DNA of 64,000 bases from Aquila chrysaetos chrysaetos (GCF_900496995.4 NC_044018.1:30275825-30339824); one strand, 5' to 3'; shown: positions 32,916 to 43,665, counted from the stretch's first letter. Translations and numbers: made by a program. The notes: generated from the sequence alone by a model not told the origin.

Positions 32916-32921
32916 TTTAAT
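32916..32921 (-). terminator. Probable poly(A) signal of the INPP1-like gene
   Basis: TTTAAT on the + strand (ATTAAA on the - strand), about 700 bases after the stop codon. It implies a 3'UTR containing the tandem repeat at 33.1-33.6 kb and ending next to the CD63 promoter. Confidence 0.5.
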
Positions 32922-33099
32922 GGTGGCGGAGCCGCTGGCCCCGCGTAGGGGGGGGACATGGGGGGCGGTGGGTGTTTATACCGCGGGGGGGGGGGGTCCC
33001 GGGACACGGAGCTCCCACCCTGTCCCGCACCCCGGGGGTCCCGGGGACCCCGCGCCCCGGGGGGCCGGTCGGCCCGTGGTCCTTGGTCCCTGCCACCCC

Positions 33100-33600
33100 A
33101 AAACCTGCACCCCTGCGGTCCCGGGGACCCTGTTCCCAGCCACCCCACACGCTGCACCCCCGGGGTCCCAGACACCCTATAATTTGCACCCTGGGGTCCC
33201 CGCTACCCTGTTCCCTGCCACCCTGTACCCTGCACCCCCGGGGTCCTGGGGACCCTGTTCCCTGCCACCCCGTACCCGGTACCCCTGGGGTCCCAGCCAC
33301 CCTGTAACTTGCATCCCGGGGTCCCGGACACCCCGTACCCTGCACACCCGGGGTCCCAGACACCCTATAACCTGCACCCCAGGGTCCCTGCCACCCCGCA
33401 CCCTTCACCCCGGGGTCCCTGCCACCCCATGTACCCTGCACCCCAGGGTCCCAGCCACCCTATAACTTGCACCCTGGGGTCCCTGACACCCTGTACCTCT
33501 TGGTCCCTGCCACCCCGGGGTCCTGGCAACGCTGTTCCCAGCCACCCCATACCCTGCACCCCAGGGTCCCTGCCACCCCCTACCTTACACCCCGAGGTCC
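33100..33600. repeat. ~30-bp minisatellite in the INPP1-like 3'UTR
   Basis: Units such as CCTGCACCCCGGGGTCCC and GACACCCTATAACCTGCACC repeat about 15 times between the stop codon of the INPP1-like gene and its probable poly(A) signal. Confidence 0.85.
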
Positions 33601-33614
33601 CGGCCGCCGTGGGC

Positions 33615-35113
33615 TCAGAGCCCCGGCACGGCGGCCAGCGCGGCCAGCACGGCCTCCAAGTGCCGGAGGTGGGCATAGGCCACGAGGCCACCCCGGTTTG
33701 CCCAGCGCTCGGCCCCCACCGCCCCCTCCACCGGGCGGTTGTAGACCAGCTCGGGGGGGGACCCGGTGTCGCCCGCTCGCCGCTCCCGCAGGGCCCCCGC
33801 CAGGGCCACGACACCCCCGCCCAGGGCCCGCAGGATGGCGTGGGGGGCACAGGCGTCCCAGGCGAAGGTGCTGCCCTCGGAGAGGACGTAGGAGTCCGCC
33901 AGTCCCAGGATGACGCAGAGCATCTTGTAGCCGGCACCGGCGGCGAAGCGCAGGCGGTCACCGCAGAGGGGGCCCAGGGCCGCCCGCACCGCTCCCCCCT
34001 CCGCTCGGCTCAGCACCACGCAGGGCGCGGGGCGCGGCGGCGGGGGGCTCAGCGAGCACAGCCGCGTGTCCCCGTACGCGACGCCCCAGTGGTACCTCCC
34101 CTGCCATCTGCGGGGACGGGGACCCTGAGCGAGGACCCCGTCACCGGGTCCCCAGGCTCTCCCCGGCCTTTGGGGGCCGGGATCCGGCCGTGCCCACCCA
34201 ACCGGTGCCGGTACCTGCGGGTCAGGGGGTCCCGGCGGAAGAAGGGCTCGTTGATGACGCCCAGCACGGGGCAGCCCGTCTGCCGGTCGTAGGCCCCGAC
34301 GAGCACCAGCGCCGAGCACAGCCCCGCCGGGGCGATGCCGTCGACGGGGGCCACGTCCTCGCGCCCGCCGATGTACTCGTTGGTGGAGTCTGCGGGTGCA
34401 GCCGAATTCACCGGGGCTCAGCTGCGGTACGTGGTGGTGGGGTCCCCAACCCACCCTCTCCCAGCACCCCCTCACCGATGGGGTCTATCCAGATGGCCAG
34501 GTCCTGAGGGGGGATGCTGAGCGCCACGCCGGCCAACTCCACGTCCTCCAGCGCCACGTCCCGGTGCACGGCGGCCGCCAGCAGCTCGGCGGCTGCCCGC
34601 TCGGGCTCCAGCACGGAGAGCAGCAGGGCGGCGGTGTCTCCCGGCGTGGCGCAGACCCGCACCGCCACCGTCTCCCCTGCCAGCACCCCGACATCAGCGA
34701 CGGCCCCGTGGCCCCCGGTGTTGGGGGGGGGGGGACAGGACCCCGGCTCCGCTGCTCCCCCGAGACTCACCCTGCCCGTTCTTGAACTCGTTGGACTCCT
34801 CGCCATGGATGTGGCCCCGCAGCTCGGGGAACTGGGGGGACAGGACAGCTCAACCGCGGCCCAGGGGGATGCGGGGGCGCCCTGGGGACCCCCCCAGGCC
34901 GTCCCTTACCTCCTTCCCCAGGTCGTGCTTGATGACCTCCTGGATGAGGACGTCCGCCAGCGTCTTGAAGTCCTGCAGGAACCTCCTGTTCCTGTCGGCC
35001 CCCGTCTTCTCGGCCACCAGCAGCTGGAAGAGGGGCTCTTCTCGCCGGCACAGCCGGGCGATGTGCGCCGCCTTCTCCGAGGCACCCACCAGGGCCTGCA
35101 GCAGCCCCGCCAT
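33615..35113 (-). CDS. Inositol polyphosphate 1-phosphatase-like enzyme, complete
   Basis: Member of the Mg2+-dependent, lithium-sensitive phosphatase family that removes the 1-phosphate from Ins(1,4)P2 and Ins(1,3,4)P3. Five exons, 34910-35113, 34771-34831, 34476-34676, 34215-34389 and 33615-34107, join in phase to 377 residues (human INPP1 399). Metal-binding motifs are intact: Asp54 in DFKTLADVLIQEVIK, Glu79/Glu80 in GEESNEF, and Asp153/Asp156/Thr158 in WIDPIDSTNEY, all at the same residue numbers as human INPP1. WDACAPHAIL supplies the last aspartate (residue 298, equivalent to human 317). The loop before it is shorter than in human. Similarity to human INPP1 is clear, roughly half identical in the first 97 residues by eye. 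It lies head-to-head with GDF11. In mammals INPP1 is linked to MSTN instead, so this is probably a second INPP1 gene. I give no symbol. Confidence 0.88.
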
Positions 35114-35324
35114 GGCCGGGCCTTGGGGGGACGTGGCGCTCAAGGGGGGGGGACCGGTCACCTCCCCGCTCCCAGCGTGGGCCCGCGGTCCCGGCCCCGA
35201 GCGCCCTGCCGGTAATTGCTGGGTGTGGGCAGCACCCAGGGCCGCATCCTGCCCGGCTCTGGCCCCGGGGTGGGGACCCGGCTAAAATTATCCCGCTCTG
35301 CTGCCAGAGGCCACAGCCCGGGGG

Positions 35325-35530
35325 TGGGGATGTGGACATGGGGACGTGGGGATATGGGGATGGGGGGACATGGGGATATGGGGACGGGAGGACATGGGAA
35401 TGTGGGGACATAGGGATGTGGGGATGTGGATGTGGGGACATGGGGATATGGGGACGGGAGGACATGGGAATGTGGGGACATAGGGATGTGGGGATGTGGA
35501 TGTGGGGATGGGGGGACATTGGGATGGGGG
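35325..35530. repeat. GGGGATATGGGGACATGG repeat upstream of the INPP1-like gene
   Basis: Short units (GGGGACATGGGGATATGGGG, GGGATGTGGGGATGTGGATG) in a two-level array, including a near-perfect duplication of about 80 bases, 200-400 bases upstream of the INPP1-like start codon. Confidence 0.85.
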
Positions 35531-35539
35531 GTCATGGGG

Positions 35540-36640
35540 ACGTGGGGCTGTGCCCAGCCGAGGATGTGGCCCCGCCGTGGGGTCCCCGCGTGGGGGGGCC
35601 TGTCCTGCGTGGAGGAGGAAGCAGCCAGGGCTGGGGGGGGGGAGCAGGTCCACCCCGCACCCCCAGAGAGGTGGGGGGGGTTATGATGGGGCCGCGCACC
35701 CCACCGCACCCCACCGCGCAGCGCCCCGCCCGCAGTGCTGCCCCGGGGACGCGCCACGTGGGGGGGACGCCGGCACCCCCCGGGTGGGAGAGGCCGTCCC
35801 GAGGTTCCCCCCCCCTCCCCGCGGAGGGGCCCCCAACCCTTGTGACGCCCCCGAGGAGATCCCGGGACCCCCCCCCCCCCCCCCCCCCCGTTGCCGTTAC
35901 CGGGGCCGGGGCCGCTGACAGCTCCTGCGGGGCGGCCCGGGAGGCGGGGCCGGCGGGGCCACGTCACGCCGCGGCCTTAACCCCTTCGGTCCCGCAGCCC
36001 GGCGGGAGGAGGGGGGGCAACCCCGGTGTCCGAGGGACCCACGCGTGGCGGGGAGGGGGCTCCGAGAGCCGCCTCCCGCTTCCGTTTCTCCCCCCCCCTC
36101 CCCGGGACCGGTGACACCGGGAAGCGGTGATGCCGTCGCCGTGGGGAAAACCCCCACACCGGGATACGCCTCCCCCGGCCCCGGGACCGACACCCACTCC
36201 CCCCCCGAACCCCGGGTTAGCCGGTGCGTTTGTGTGTCCCCCCCCCCTCGCCGCGCGGTGGCGCTCTCCTCCCGGCGCTTCGCTTCGCGCCGGTTTTACC
36301 GGCTCCGGTGTGGACGCGCCCGCTCCGGAGCGGCACTGCGGCGCCCCCTGGCGGAACGCGCTTGCCCCGCTCACCGGCACCGGGGCGGGTAACGGGAGCG
36401 CTCCTCTCCCCCCTCCCGCTCCGCCGCACCGGGAGCCCCCCCCCCCTTCCATCTCCCCACCGCCTGACAGCACCGGGCCGGTTCCCCCCCCCCCCGCCCT
36501 CCACCGGAGCGGTTGCCGGTGCAGCCCCGGTGCCACGGGCGCGGTCGTACGTCCCTTCTTGCCCTCTCCATGGTTCTGATGGGGTCGGCACCGGGGGGGG
36601 GGGCTCCGAGGAGTCCTCCGGGAGCGTGGGGGGGGGGGAC
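35540..36640. other. Divergent intergenic region, INPP1-like / GDF11
   Basis: GC-rich spacer between two head-to-head genes. No coding exon recognised. The open frames on both strands are products of high GC. Confidence 0.45.
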
Positions 36641-36648
36641 CGGGAAGG

Positions 36649-36744
36649 GCGGCGCGGCGGGACCCAACTCCCGGCAAGTGCGGCGGGGCCGGGCGAACGC
36701 CCGGCCCCGCCGCACTTGCCGGGAGTTGGGTCCCGCCGCGCCGC
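36649..36744. repeat. 47-bp perfect inverted repeat upstream of GDF11
   Basis: Arms 36649-36695 and 36698-36744 are perfectly complementary over 47 bases, separated only by AA. The arm contains GGACCCAACTCCCGGCAAG. The first mismatch outside the arms is at 36648/36745. It lies about 200 bases upstream of the GDF11 TATA box. As DNA it could extrude a cruciform. It could also be a fold-back assembly artefact. Confidence 0.95.
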
Positions 36745-36907
36745 AACCGGAGCCTGGGGGGGGGGGTGGGTTTGATGCATTGGGGGGGTGGGGGGTGTCG
36801 ACCCGAACCGGGCAACGTGCGGTGGCGGCGGGGCCGTTCCCGGTGCTCGGGGGGCCGGCGGCGGCTGGTGACAAGCCCCTGCCAGAACCTCTTTTGTGCG
36901 CCCGCAG

Positions 36908-36950
36908 CCAATCAAGGCCGCTGACGACACACTTCTCTTGGGGTATAAAA
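36908..36950 (+). promoter_or_regulatory. GDF11: GDF11 core promoter: CCAAT box and TATA box
   Basis: CCAAT at 36908 and TATAAAA at 36944, at conventional spacing, predict a start site near 36975 and a 5'UTR of about 270 bases before the ATG at 37246. Confidence 0.7.
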
Positions 36951-37108
36951 CCCCGGGGCCGCCGCTACCCGCCGCTTTTTTCTTTCCCCCCCCCCCCCCC
37001 TTTTCCCCCCCCCCACCGCCGGTCCCTCACCAACCCCCCGCTTCCCCGCCCCCGCCGCCGTTACCGCCTTCCCCCCGTTCCGCGCCTCTTACGCGTTGCG
37101 GTGGAAGC

Positions 37109-37235
37109 GGGGGGGGGGGGGGGGGGGGGGGGGGGCGATCCGGGGGGGGGAGAAGAGGAAAAAAAAAAAAAAACAGAAAAAAAAAAAAAAAAAAAAAAGA
37201 AGAGGAAAAAAAAAAAAAAAAAAGAGAGAGAGAAG
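37109..37235. repeat. G27 run and polypurine tract in the GDF11 5'UTR
   Basis: A run of 27 G (37109-37135) is followed by an almost pure purine tract (37142-37235), mainly A with one C, ending in GAGAGAGAGAAG eleven bases before the start codon. In RNA the G run could form a quadruplex. Run lengths may be unreliable. Confidence 0.8.
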
Positions 37236-37245
37236 CTTTCCCGGT

Positions 37246-40200
37246 ATGGCCCCGGTATTGCTGTGGTTGCTGCCGTTGGCGGTGGCGGCGGCGGCGGGGG
37301 GGGGAGAATCGTTGGAAACGCAACCCCCCGCCTCGGAGCCGGTCTGCCCGGTGTGTCTGTGGCGGCGGCACAGCAAGGAGCTGCGGTTGGAGAGCATCAA
37401 GTCTCAGATCCTGAGCAAGCTGCGGCTGAAGGAAGCGCCCAACATCACCCGGGAGGTGGTGAAGCAGCTGCTGCCCAAGGCCCCCCCCGCTCCAGCAGCT
37501 CCTCGACCTCCACGACTTCCAGGGGGACTCGCTGCAGCCCGACGAGTACCTGGAGGAGGACGAGTACCACGCCACTACCGAGACCGTCATCAGCATGGCC
37601 CAGGAAAGTCAGTGCCGCCTTTGTTCCGCCCCGCCGCCGCCGCAAAGTTCGCCGGCGGACTCCCCCCCCAACCCCAACCCCGGGTCCCCGTTCCCCACCG
37701 TCCCCCCCTCCCGGTTCTTTCCCCCCCCCCCCCCCCCCGGCTCCCTTCTCCTCTCTCCCTTCGCTCGCCTGGTCCCGTGCGGCAGCGGGCATCGTCCCTC
37801 CGGGGTTCCCCCCCCCCCCCTCGGGGTGCCCCTTCTTCCCCCGCGGCTCCCCGTCCCCGTTCCCCCGCTCCCGGGGCTGCCCGGTTCCCCTTGGGGCTCC
37901 CCCCGCGTTCGCCCTGCGCACCGACCTGCAGCCCCCACCCGTGTCCGTGTGTCCCCCCCACACACCCCCATCCCATCCCCCGGGTGGCTCCGTGCGAGTC
38001 CCGGGGACACGGGGACAGCCCGGCCGGCAACCGGTACGGGGCAACGGGAACTGGGAGATGGGAGTGGGAATGGCTGCTGGGTGCTGGGACCTGGTAGCAG
38101 GGACTGGGACCCGGCACTGGGGTCTGGGACCCGTTACTGGGGACTGGGACTCAATGCTGGGGACTGGGACCCGACACTGAGGACTGGGAGCTGGTACTGG
38201 GAACTGGGACTCAGTACTGGGGACCGGGACCTGGCACTGGGGTCTGGGACTCGGTACTGGGGACTGGGATTCAGTGCTGGGGACTGGGACTCAGTACTGG
38301 GGACTGGGACCTGGCACTGGGGACTGGGACTCAGTACTGGGGACTGGGACCCAGCACTGGGGACGGGAACTCAGTACTGGGGACTGGGACTCGGCACTGG
38401 GGACTGGGACTCAGTACTGGGGACCAGGACTCAGTACTGGGGACCAGGACCTGGCACTGGGTACTGGGACTCAGCACTGGGGACTGGGACTCAGCACTGG
38501 GGACTGGGACTCAGTACTGTGGCCTGGGACCTGACACTGGGGACTGGGACCCGGCACTGGGGCCTGGGACTCAGTACTGGGGACTGGGACTCAGTACTGG
38601 CAATGGGGACTCGGCACTGGGGCCTGGGACACAGCACTGGTGACTGGGACTCAGTACTGGGGTCTGAGACCTGACACTGGGGACTGGGACCCAGCACTGG
38701 GGACTGAGACTCAGCGCTGAGGACTGGGACTCAGCACTGGCACTGGGACCTGGCACTGGGTACTGGGATCTGGTACCAGCACCAGCACTGGGACTGGTCT
38801 GGGGGCACAGGGCGGATGGCACGGTGACCTCCCGGTCCCCAGGGCCCCGCCAGGCAGCGGGTGCCAGCGCTCACCTCCTGCCGCGGCACGTGGCAGGGTG
38901 ACGGCAGGGTGACGGCAGGGTGTGCTGGGGACAGGCAAGCGCCCACCGCCCTGGGCCTGCCCGCGGCCGGCGCGGCGAGGGGCTGCGAGGGGTCCCCGGT
39001 GGGAAGGCAGCGAGGGGACGGGGCGCGGGGGCTTTGCCGCGCTGTGACGTGGCTCTGTCGGTCCGTCCGTCAGTCCGTGGGCGAGGAGGGGGCGAGCGGA
39101 TGGGGCGCCGGGGTGGCTGCACCCCTCACCTCTCCGTGCCTCAGTTTCCCCGTGTGTCCGGCCCCGGCTCCACCTGCTCCAGCAGCGGGATTAGGCTGCG
39201 GGACCCCCGAGGCGCGGGGGGCTGCGGGACCTCCGGGCAGCGGGGCCGGGGGGGCCGGGTGCGAAGGGCGAGCGGAAGGGAGGGAAGTGTGAGGCGCTGC
39301 CCCCCCCTCCTGCAGCCCCCCGACGAATTTCCTTCCCAGGCATTAATAGACTCGGGCGGCTTTGAAATTTTATTACCCATAAAATTGACAACACGCTGGG
39401 GTTTTCCTCCCTGCGCCGCGTTAACGCTCGCTGCCCCCGGCCCCCCCTCCTGCCCCTTAACAGCTCGGGGGCCCCCCAAAATAAATACCAGAGGGCAGCC
39501 CCCCTTCCCGGCCGGCCGGGCCCCGCACAGCCCGGCTCTGGGGGTCCCGCAGCCCCCGGCCCCGCAGCCGGATGCGCCGCTGGGTCCGGCTTGCCTCGGC
39601 CGCGGCCGCTCCGTTATTATTATGATTTTTCCTCCTTCCTCGCCCCCCCCCGTGGCAATTGTGTGGGGTTTTATGGTTCCTGAACAGAAGGAGGGAAAGG
39701 GCTTTATAGGCAGCAGAGCCATAAAGCTCTCGGGTTCCCCCCGGCCGCCCCCCGCCCCGGTTAATCCCAAGCCACCACCCCCAGCACCCCCCACCCCCCC
39801 CGGGTTTTTTCTTAACTGCAGAAGGAACCCGGGAAGGTTAATTGGGTCCTAAACCCATTTAGGGGCTACCCGTGACCCCCGCGACCTGCAGGGTGGAGGG
39901 ACCTTAATGAGGGGCGATGGGGGTCGGGGGGGGGGTTCGGGCCGGGCATGGGCCGGGGCGAGGGGCTGGTGGGGGCCGGGGGGGCCGCCCGTGCCGCTTG
40001 CTGCCCCGCCAGGGCCGGAGCCGCTCAAGGTCAGCGGGACACGGGTGGGAGCAGGGAAGAGGGGACATCACGGAGGCATCGCTGGCATGTGGCATCTCAG
40101 GGTATCGGGGGGGTCCCCAGGGTACCCGGGACCTGAGGGGGTCTCCGGTCCCCCGTGGCAGGCGAGGGGTTAACGGGGCAGAGGTGGGAGCCCCAAATCC

Positions 40201-43200
40201 GGCCCCGGTGGGAACAAAGAGCAGAGGGGGGGGGCTCGGGGCCACCCCCCTCCCGGCACATACTCAGCTGTGACCGATGTCCCGGTAACCTTTATCCCCC
40301 GTTGCCAGAGCGACCGGACCAGCATCCTGGCACCGCCGCAGCCCCGTGCCAGGAGCAGCCAGCGTGGCACAGCCCCCATGCTCGGACCCCCCTCCCCCGG
40401 CACCCCACACCTCCCTCTCGTCCCCGGACCCGCAGCCGCCCGGTGTCCCCCCGGGATGCCAGACCGAGTCCCGGGCCGGAGGAGGGTCGGCGGTGCTGCC
40501 GGTGCTGCCGTCGCGGCGGCGAGGGGCTTCGGTGTGAAGCCGGTGGCAGCTTTAAGGAACGTGCGCCGGCTCCAGCGCTGCTTTGGCATCTCTCACCCGG
40601 AGACCCTACAAAAACAACCCCACCGGCACCGACCTTGCCGCGGTGCCAGCCATGGCGAGCCCGGACCAAACCGGCACCGCGTCCCCTAAGGCCACCGTGA
40701 ACCTCTGTGCCACCGGGACCACGGGGGACCCAGAGCCCCTTGAGGTGGCCACCGGCCCAGACTGGGATGGTGACGGGTGGCAAAGCCCCCGCCAAGGGGC
40801 TGGGGGGCACAACCTGTCCCGGGGTTGGCAGCCGGGGTGGGACACCAGCATGGCTTCGAGGGGACGGGCAGCGCTGGAGCAGGGTGGAAACGTTCCCCAG
40901 GCAGGTCTCGGGGGAGCGCGGGTTTAATCGGGGGCTTGTGCGCAGCAAATTGCTGGGAGGCGTTTGGGCGGCCGGCGCCCGCGGCCCCCCAGCCCCTGTC
41001 ACTTTGGTTTATGTGCGGCGCGGCGGGGGGCTGGATGGCATTCCCGGGGCTGCGGCCGGTGTCGTGACCCCCATGTGTTCGGGGAGGCCTCGCACGCAGC
41101 AAATGGCCCCGCGCTGCAGCTGGGTGCTATTAAACCTGACCGGTGCGTGGCAGGGGGAGGGGGCTGCGCGGGCGACCGAGGGGGGGGGGAAAATTCCCAG
41201 CTCAATTTGACACAGATGTTTGCCGAGCAGGGAGGGCCAGCACGGGGCCGGCTCCAGCCGGGGTGCTGCCGCGGGGCTGGGGGAGGGCGGCCGGGGACCC
41301 CCCGGCTCCGAGGGATGCTTGTGCTGCGAGTGCTCGGGGTTGTCATCCCACCGGGGCTGGTGTCCCTGTCCCCGCGGCAGCCGCTCGCCTTCGCCACCTC
41401 TGAGAGCATCACCCTGGGCAGGACCTGCCAGGGTCCTGGGTGAAGCATCGCTGGCTCCTCTGCCGAGGCCGGCAGAGGTGCGGGGCTGCCCCGAAAACAA
41501 GCCCAGGGAGGGTGGGAGATGGGAGGGTGGGAGATGTGTGGGTGGGAGATGGATGTCCTCTAAGATGCAGAGCCGGCGGGACCGCTGGCGGGGAGCCTGT
41601 TGGCAGCCGGCTTGGTGCCAGGGACCCTCCTCGGGGCTTTGCCGCATCCCCGGGGGCTGCGGGACCGGGCGCGTTCCCGGCTCCGACGCAGGGATGTGTT
41701 GGGAACCGGCTGCCCCGGAGCAGGTGCTGCGGGGCCGGAGCCCCCCGCCCCGCTCAGCCCAGCCCCGCTCAGCTGGGGGCTCGGTCCCCGCAGCCCCCGC
41801 GGGGGATCATGAATCCCCGGTGACACGGGGTCAGGGGGCAGCCGGGGACCTTATTGCGAATGGAGGGGCAATGACCCCTGGGGCGGCCTCTGACCCGACC
41901 TTCAACTCCTAACGACCGAGGAGGAGCTCGACCCGACCCTGCGTCCGATGGAGGTTGGGGGGGGGGGTCCCGGGGCCGCCCCTGACACCTCCTTCCTCCC
42001 ACAGCGGACCCCGTGGTGCAGATCGAGGGCAACCCCCATTGCTGCTTCTTCAACTTCAGCCCCAAGATCATGTTCACCAAGGTGGTGAAGGCGCAGCTGT
42101 GGGTGTACCTGCGGCCAGTGCAGCACACCTCCACCGTCTACCTGCAGATCCTCCGCCTGAAGCCGGTGACGGAGGAAGGCAGCCGCCACATCCGCATCCG
42201 CTCCCTGAAGATCGACCTCAACTCCCGCATCGGGCACTGGCAGAGCATCGACTTCAAGCACGTGCTGCAGAACTGGTTCAAGCAGCCGCAGAACAACTGG
42301 GGCATCGAGATCAACGCCTTCGACCCCAACGGCAACGACTTGGCCGTCACCTCGCTGGGACCCGGGGCCGAAGGGCTGGTAGGTGGCCGTCGCGGGGTGG
42401 GCGCGCGGCTCGGGGTCCCCACGGTCCCCGGGGATCGGTGCCGCGTGGAGCTCGTGGGGCATCGCGACGGCCCTGGTGCTCGGCTGGGTGCGGGGCTCCC
42501 AGCCATCCCTGGGGAACTGGAGAGCACGGTGGGGGCAATGGGGACGGGCACGGGTGGTGGCAGAGCTCTGTGGGGCTGGTGACAGCTTGTGGGGACGGTT
42601 ACAGCTCCGTGGGGACAGTCACAGCTCTATGGGGACGATGACAGCTCCGTGGGAGCAGTCACATCTCTGCAGAGCTGGTGATGGCTCCGTGGGGCTGGTC
42701 ACAGCTCCACGGGGATGGTGACACCTCCATGGAGCCGGTGACAGCCCCGTGGGGCTGGTGACACCTCCATGGAGCTGGTGACAGCCCCGTGGGGACAATG
42801 ACGGCTCCGTGGGGCCAGTTATGGCTCCGCAGGGGTGGTCACAGCTCTGTGGGACCAGTTACAGCTGCATGGGGCTGGTCACAGCTCTGTGGGGACAATG
42901 ACACTTCCATGGGGCTGGCGACACCCCAGTGGGGCTGGTGACACCTCGATGGGGCTGGCGGCAGCTCCGTGGGGCTGGTGGCAGCTCTGCGGGGCCGTGT
43001 GGGACCTGGGGCGGTGGGTCAGCATGCGGGGCTCACGCCCCCCCCTCCCTCTCCCCCCAGCATCCCTTCATGGAGCTGCGGGTGCTGGAGAACAACAAGC
43101 GCTCGCGGCGGAACCTGGGGCTGGACTGCGACGAGCACTCGACCGAGTCGCGCTGCTGCCGCTACCCCCTCACCGTCGACTTCGAAGCCTTCGGCTGGGA

Positions 43201-43441
43201 CTGGATTATCGCCCCCAAGAGATACAAAGCCAACTACTGCTCGGGGCAGTGCGAGTACATGTTCATGCAGAAGTACCCCCACACCCACCTGGTGCAGCAG
43301 GCCAACCCCCGGGGCTCGGCGGGGCCCTGCTGCACCCCCACCAAGATGTCCCCCATCAACATGCTTTACTTCAACGACAAACAGCAGATCATCTATGGCA
43401 AGATCCCGGGCATGGTGGTTGACAGATGCGGATGCTCTTAG
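37246..43441 (+). CDS. GDF11: Growth/differentiation factor 11 (GDF11)
   Basis: Secreted TGF-beta family ligand that signals through activin type II receptors to SMAD2/3 and patterns the axial skeleton and trunk-tail transition. Three exons: 37246-37607, 42005-42378 and 43061-43441. The protein has a signal peptide ([16 protein letters not shown]), a propeptide with [20 protein letters not shown], the furin site RSRR, and a 109-residue mature domain starting [16 protein letters not shown] and ending [28 protein letters not shown] identifies GDF11 rather than myostatin (which has [20 protein letters not shown]). Exon 1 has C8 where the conserved frame needs C7 (about 37480), so the literal frame breaks after [11 protein letters not shown]. 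Downstream, [18 protein letters not shown] resumes in the +1 frame and splices correctly. Corrected length is 371 residues (human 407); the shortfall is mainly a shorter N-terminal low-complexity segment. Confidence 0.95.
38100..38780. repeat. 20-bp minisatellite in GDF11 intron 1
   Basis: About 33 copies of GGACTGGGACTCAGTACTGG and close variants, in near-perfect 20-base register, within intron 1. Confidence 0.95.
39340..39850. promoter_or_regulatory. AT-rich island in GDF11 intron 1 with caudal-type motifs
   Basis: In an otherwise GC-rich intron this block has CCATAAA (39377), TTTATGG (39670), CTTTATAGG (about 39702), CCATAAA (39719), ATTAATAG and TTATTATTATG. TTTATGG/CCATAAA resembles CDX/HOX binding sites. 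Possible enhancer, motif evidence only. The rest of intron 1 (39860-42000) shows no repeat array or exon. Confidence 0.3.
42580..42985. repeat. ~20-bp minisatellite in GDF11 intron 2
   Basis: About 20 imperfect copies of units such as CTGGTGACACCTCCATGGAG and CCGGTGACAGCCCCGTGGGG lie in the short intron between GDF11 exons 2 and 3. Confidence 0.9.
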
Positions 43442-43659
43442 AGCCCGGCTGGTGCTGCCCCTCCACCCCGCGCCCCCCTCCGCCAACAAACTCCTCTTTT
43501 CTTCCACTGTTTTTGGGGTTTCTTTCTTGATTTTTTTTTTTTTTTTTAAATACAAAGAACAAGCGTTTAAATTTCTTTGGATGTCAGGGGGAGAGAGAGA
43601 GAGAGGAAAATCCCACGGAGAAACGCTGCACCAAACCCGCGCTTCGACATGCATTGTGC

Positions 43660-43665
43660 AATAAA
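43660..43665 (+). terminator. GDF11: Proximal GDF11 poly(A) signal
   Basis: AATAAA 219 bases after the GDF11 stop, within a 3'UTR that begins with a T-rich and A-rich stretch. May be one of several sites. Confidence 0.55.

Noticed and set aside
36513-38180. 555-codon + strand open frame
   Set aside because: It spans the GDF11 promoter, 5'UTR homopolymers and exon 1 in a non-GDF11 frame. Lysine-rich stretches come from the A tract.
42005-43441. Myostatin (MSTN) as the identity of the TGF-beta gene
   Set aside because: The mature domain has CEYMFMQ and LVQQANP (GDF11) not CEFVFLQ and LVHQANP (MSTN), and the neighbours CD63 and SARNP are those of GDF11.
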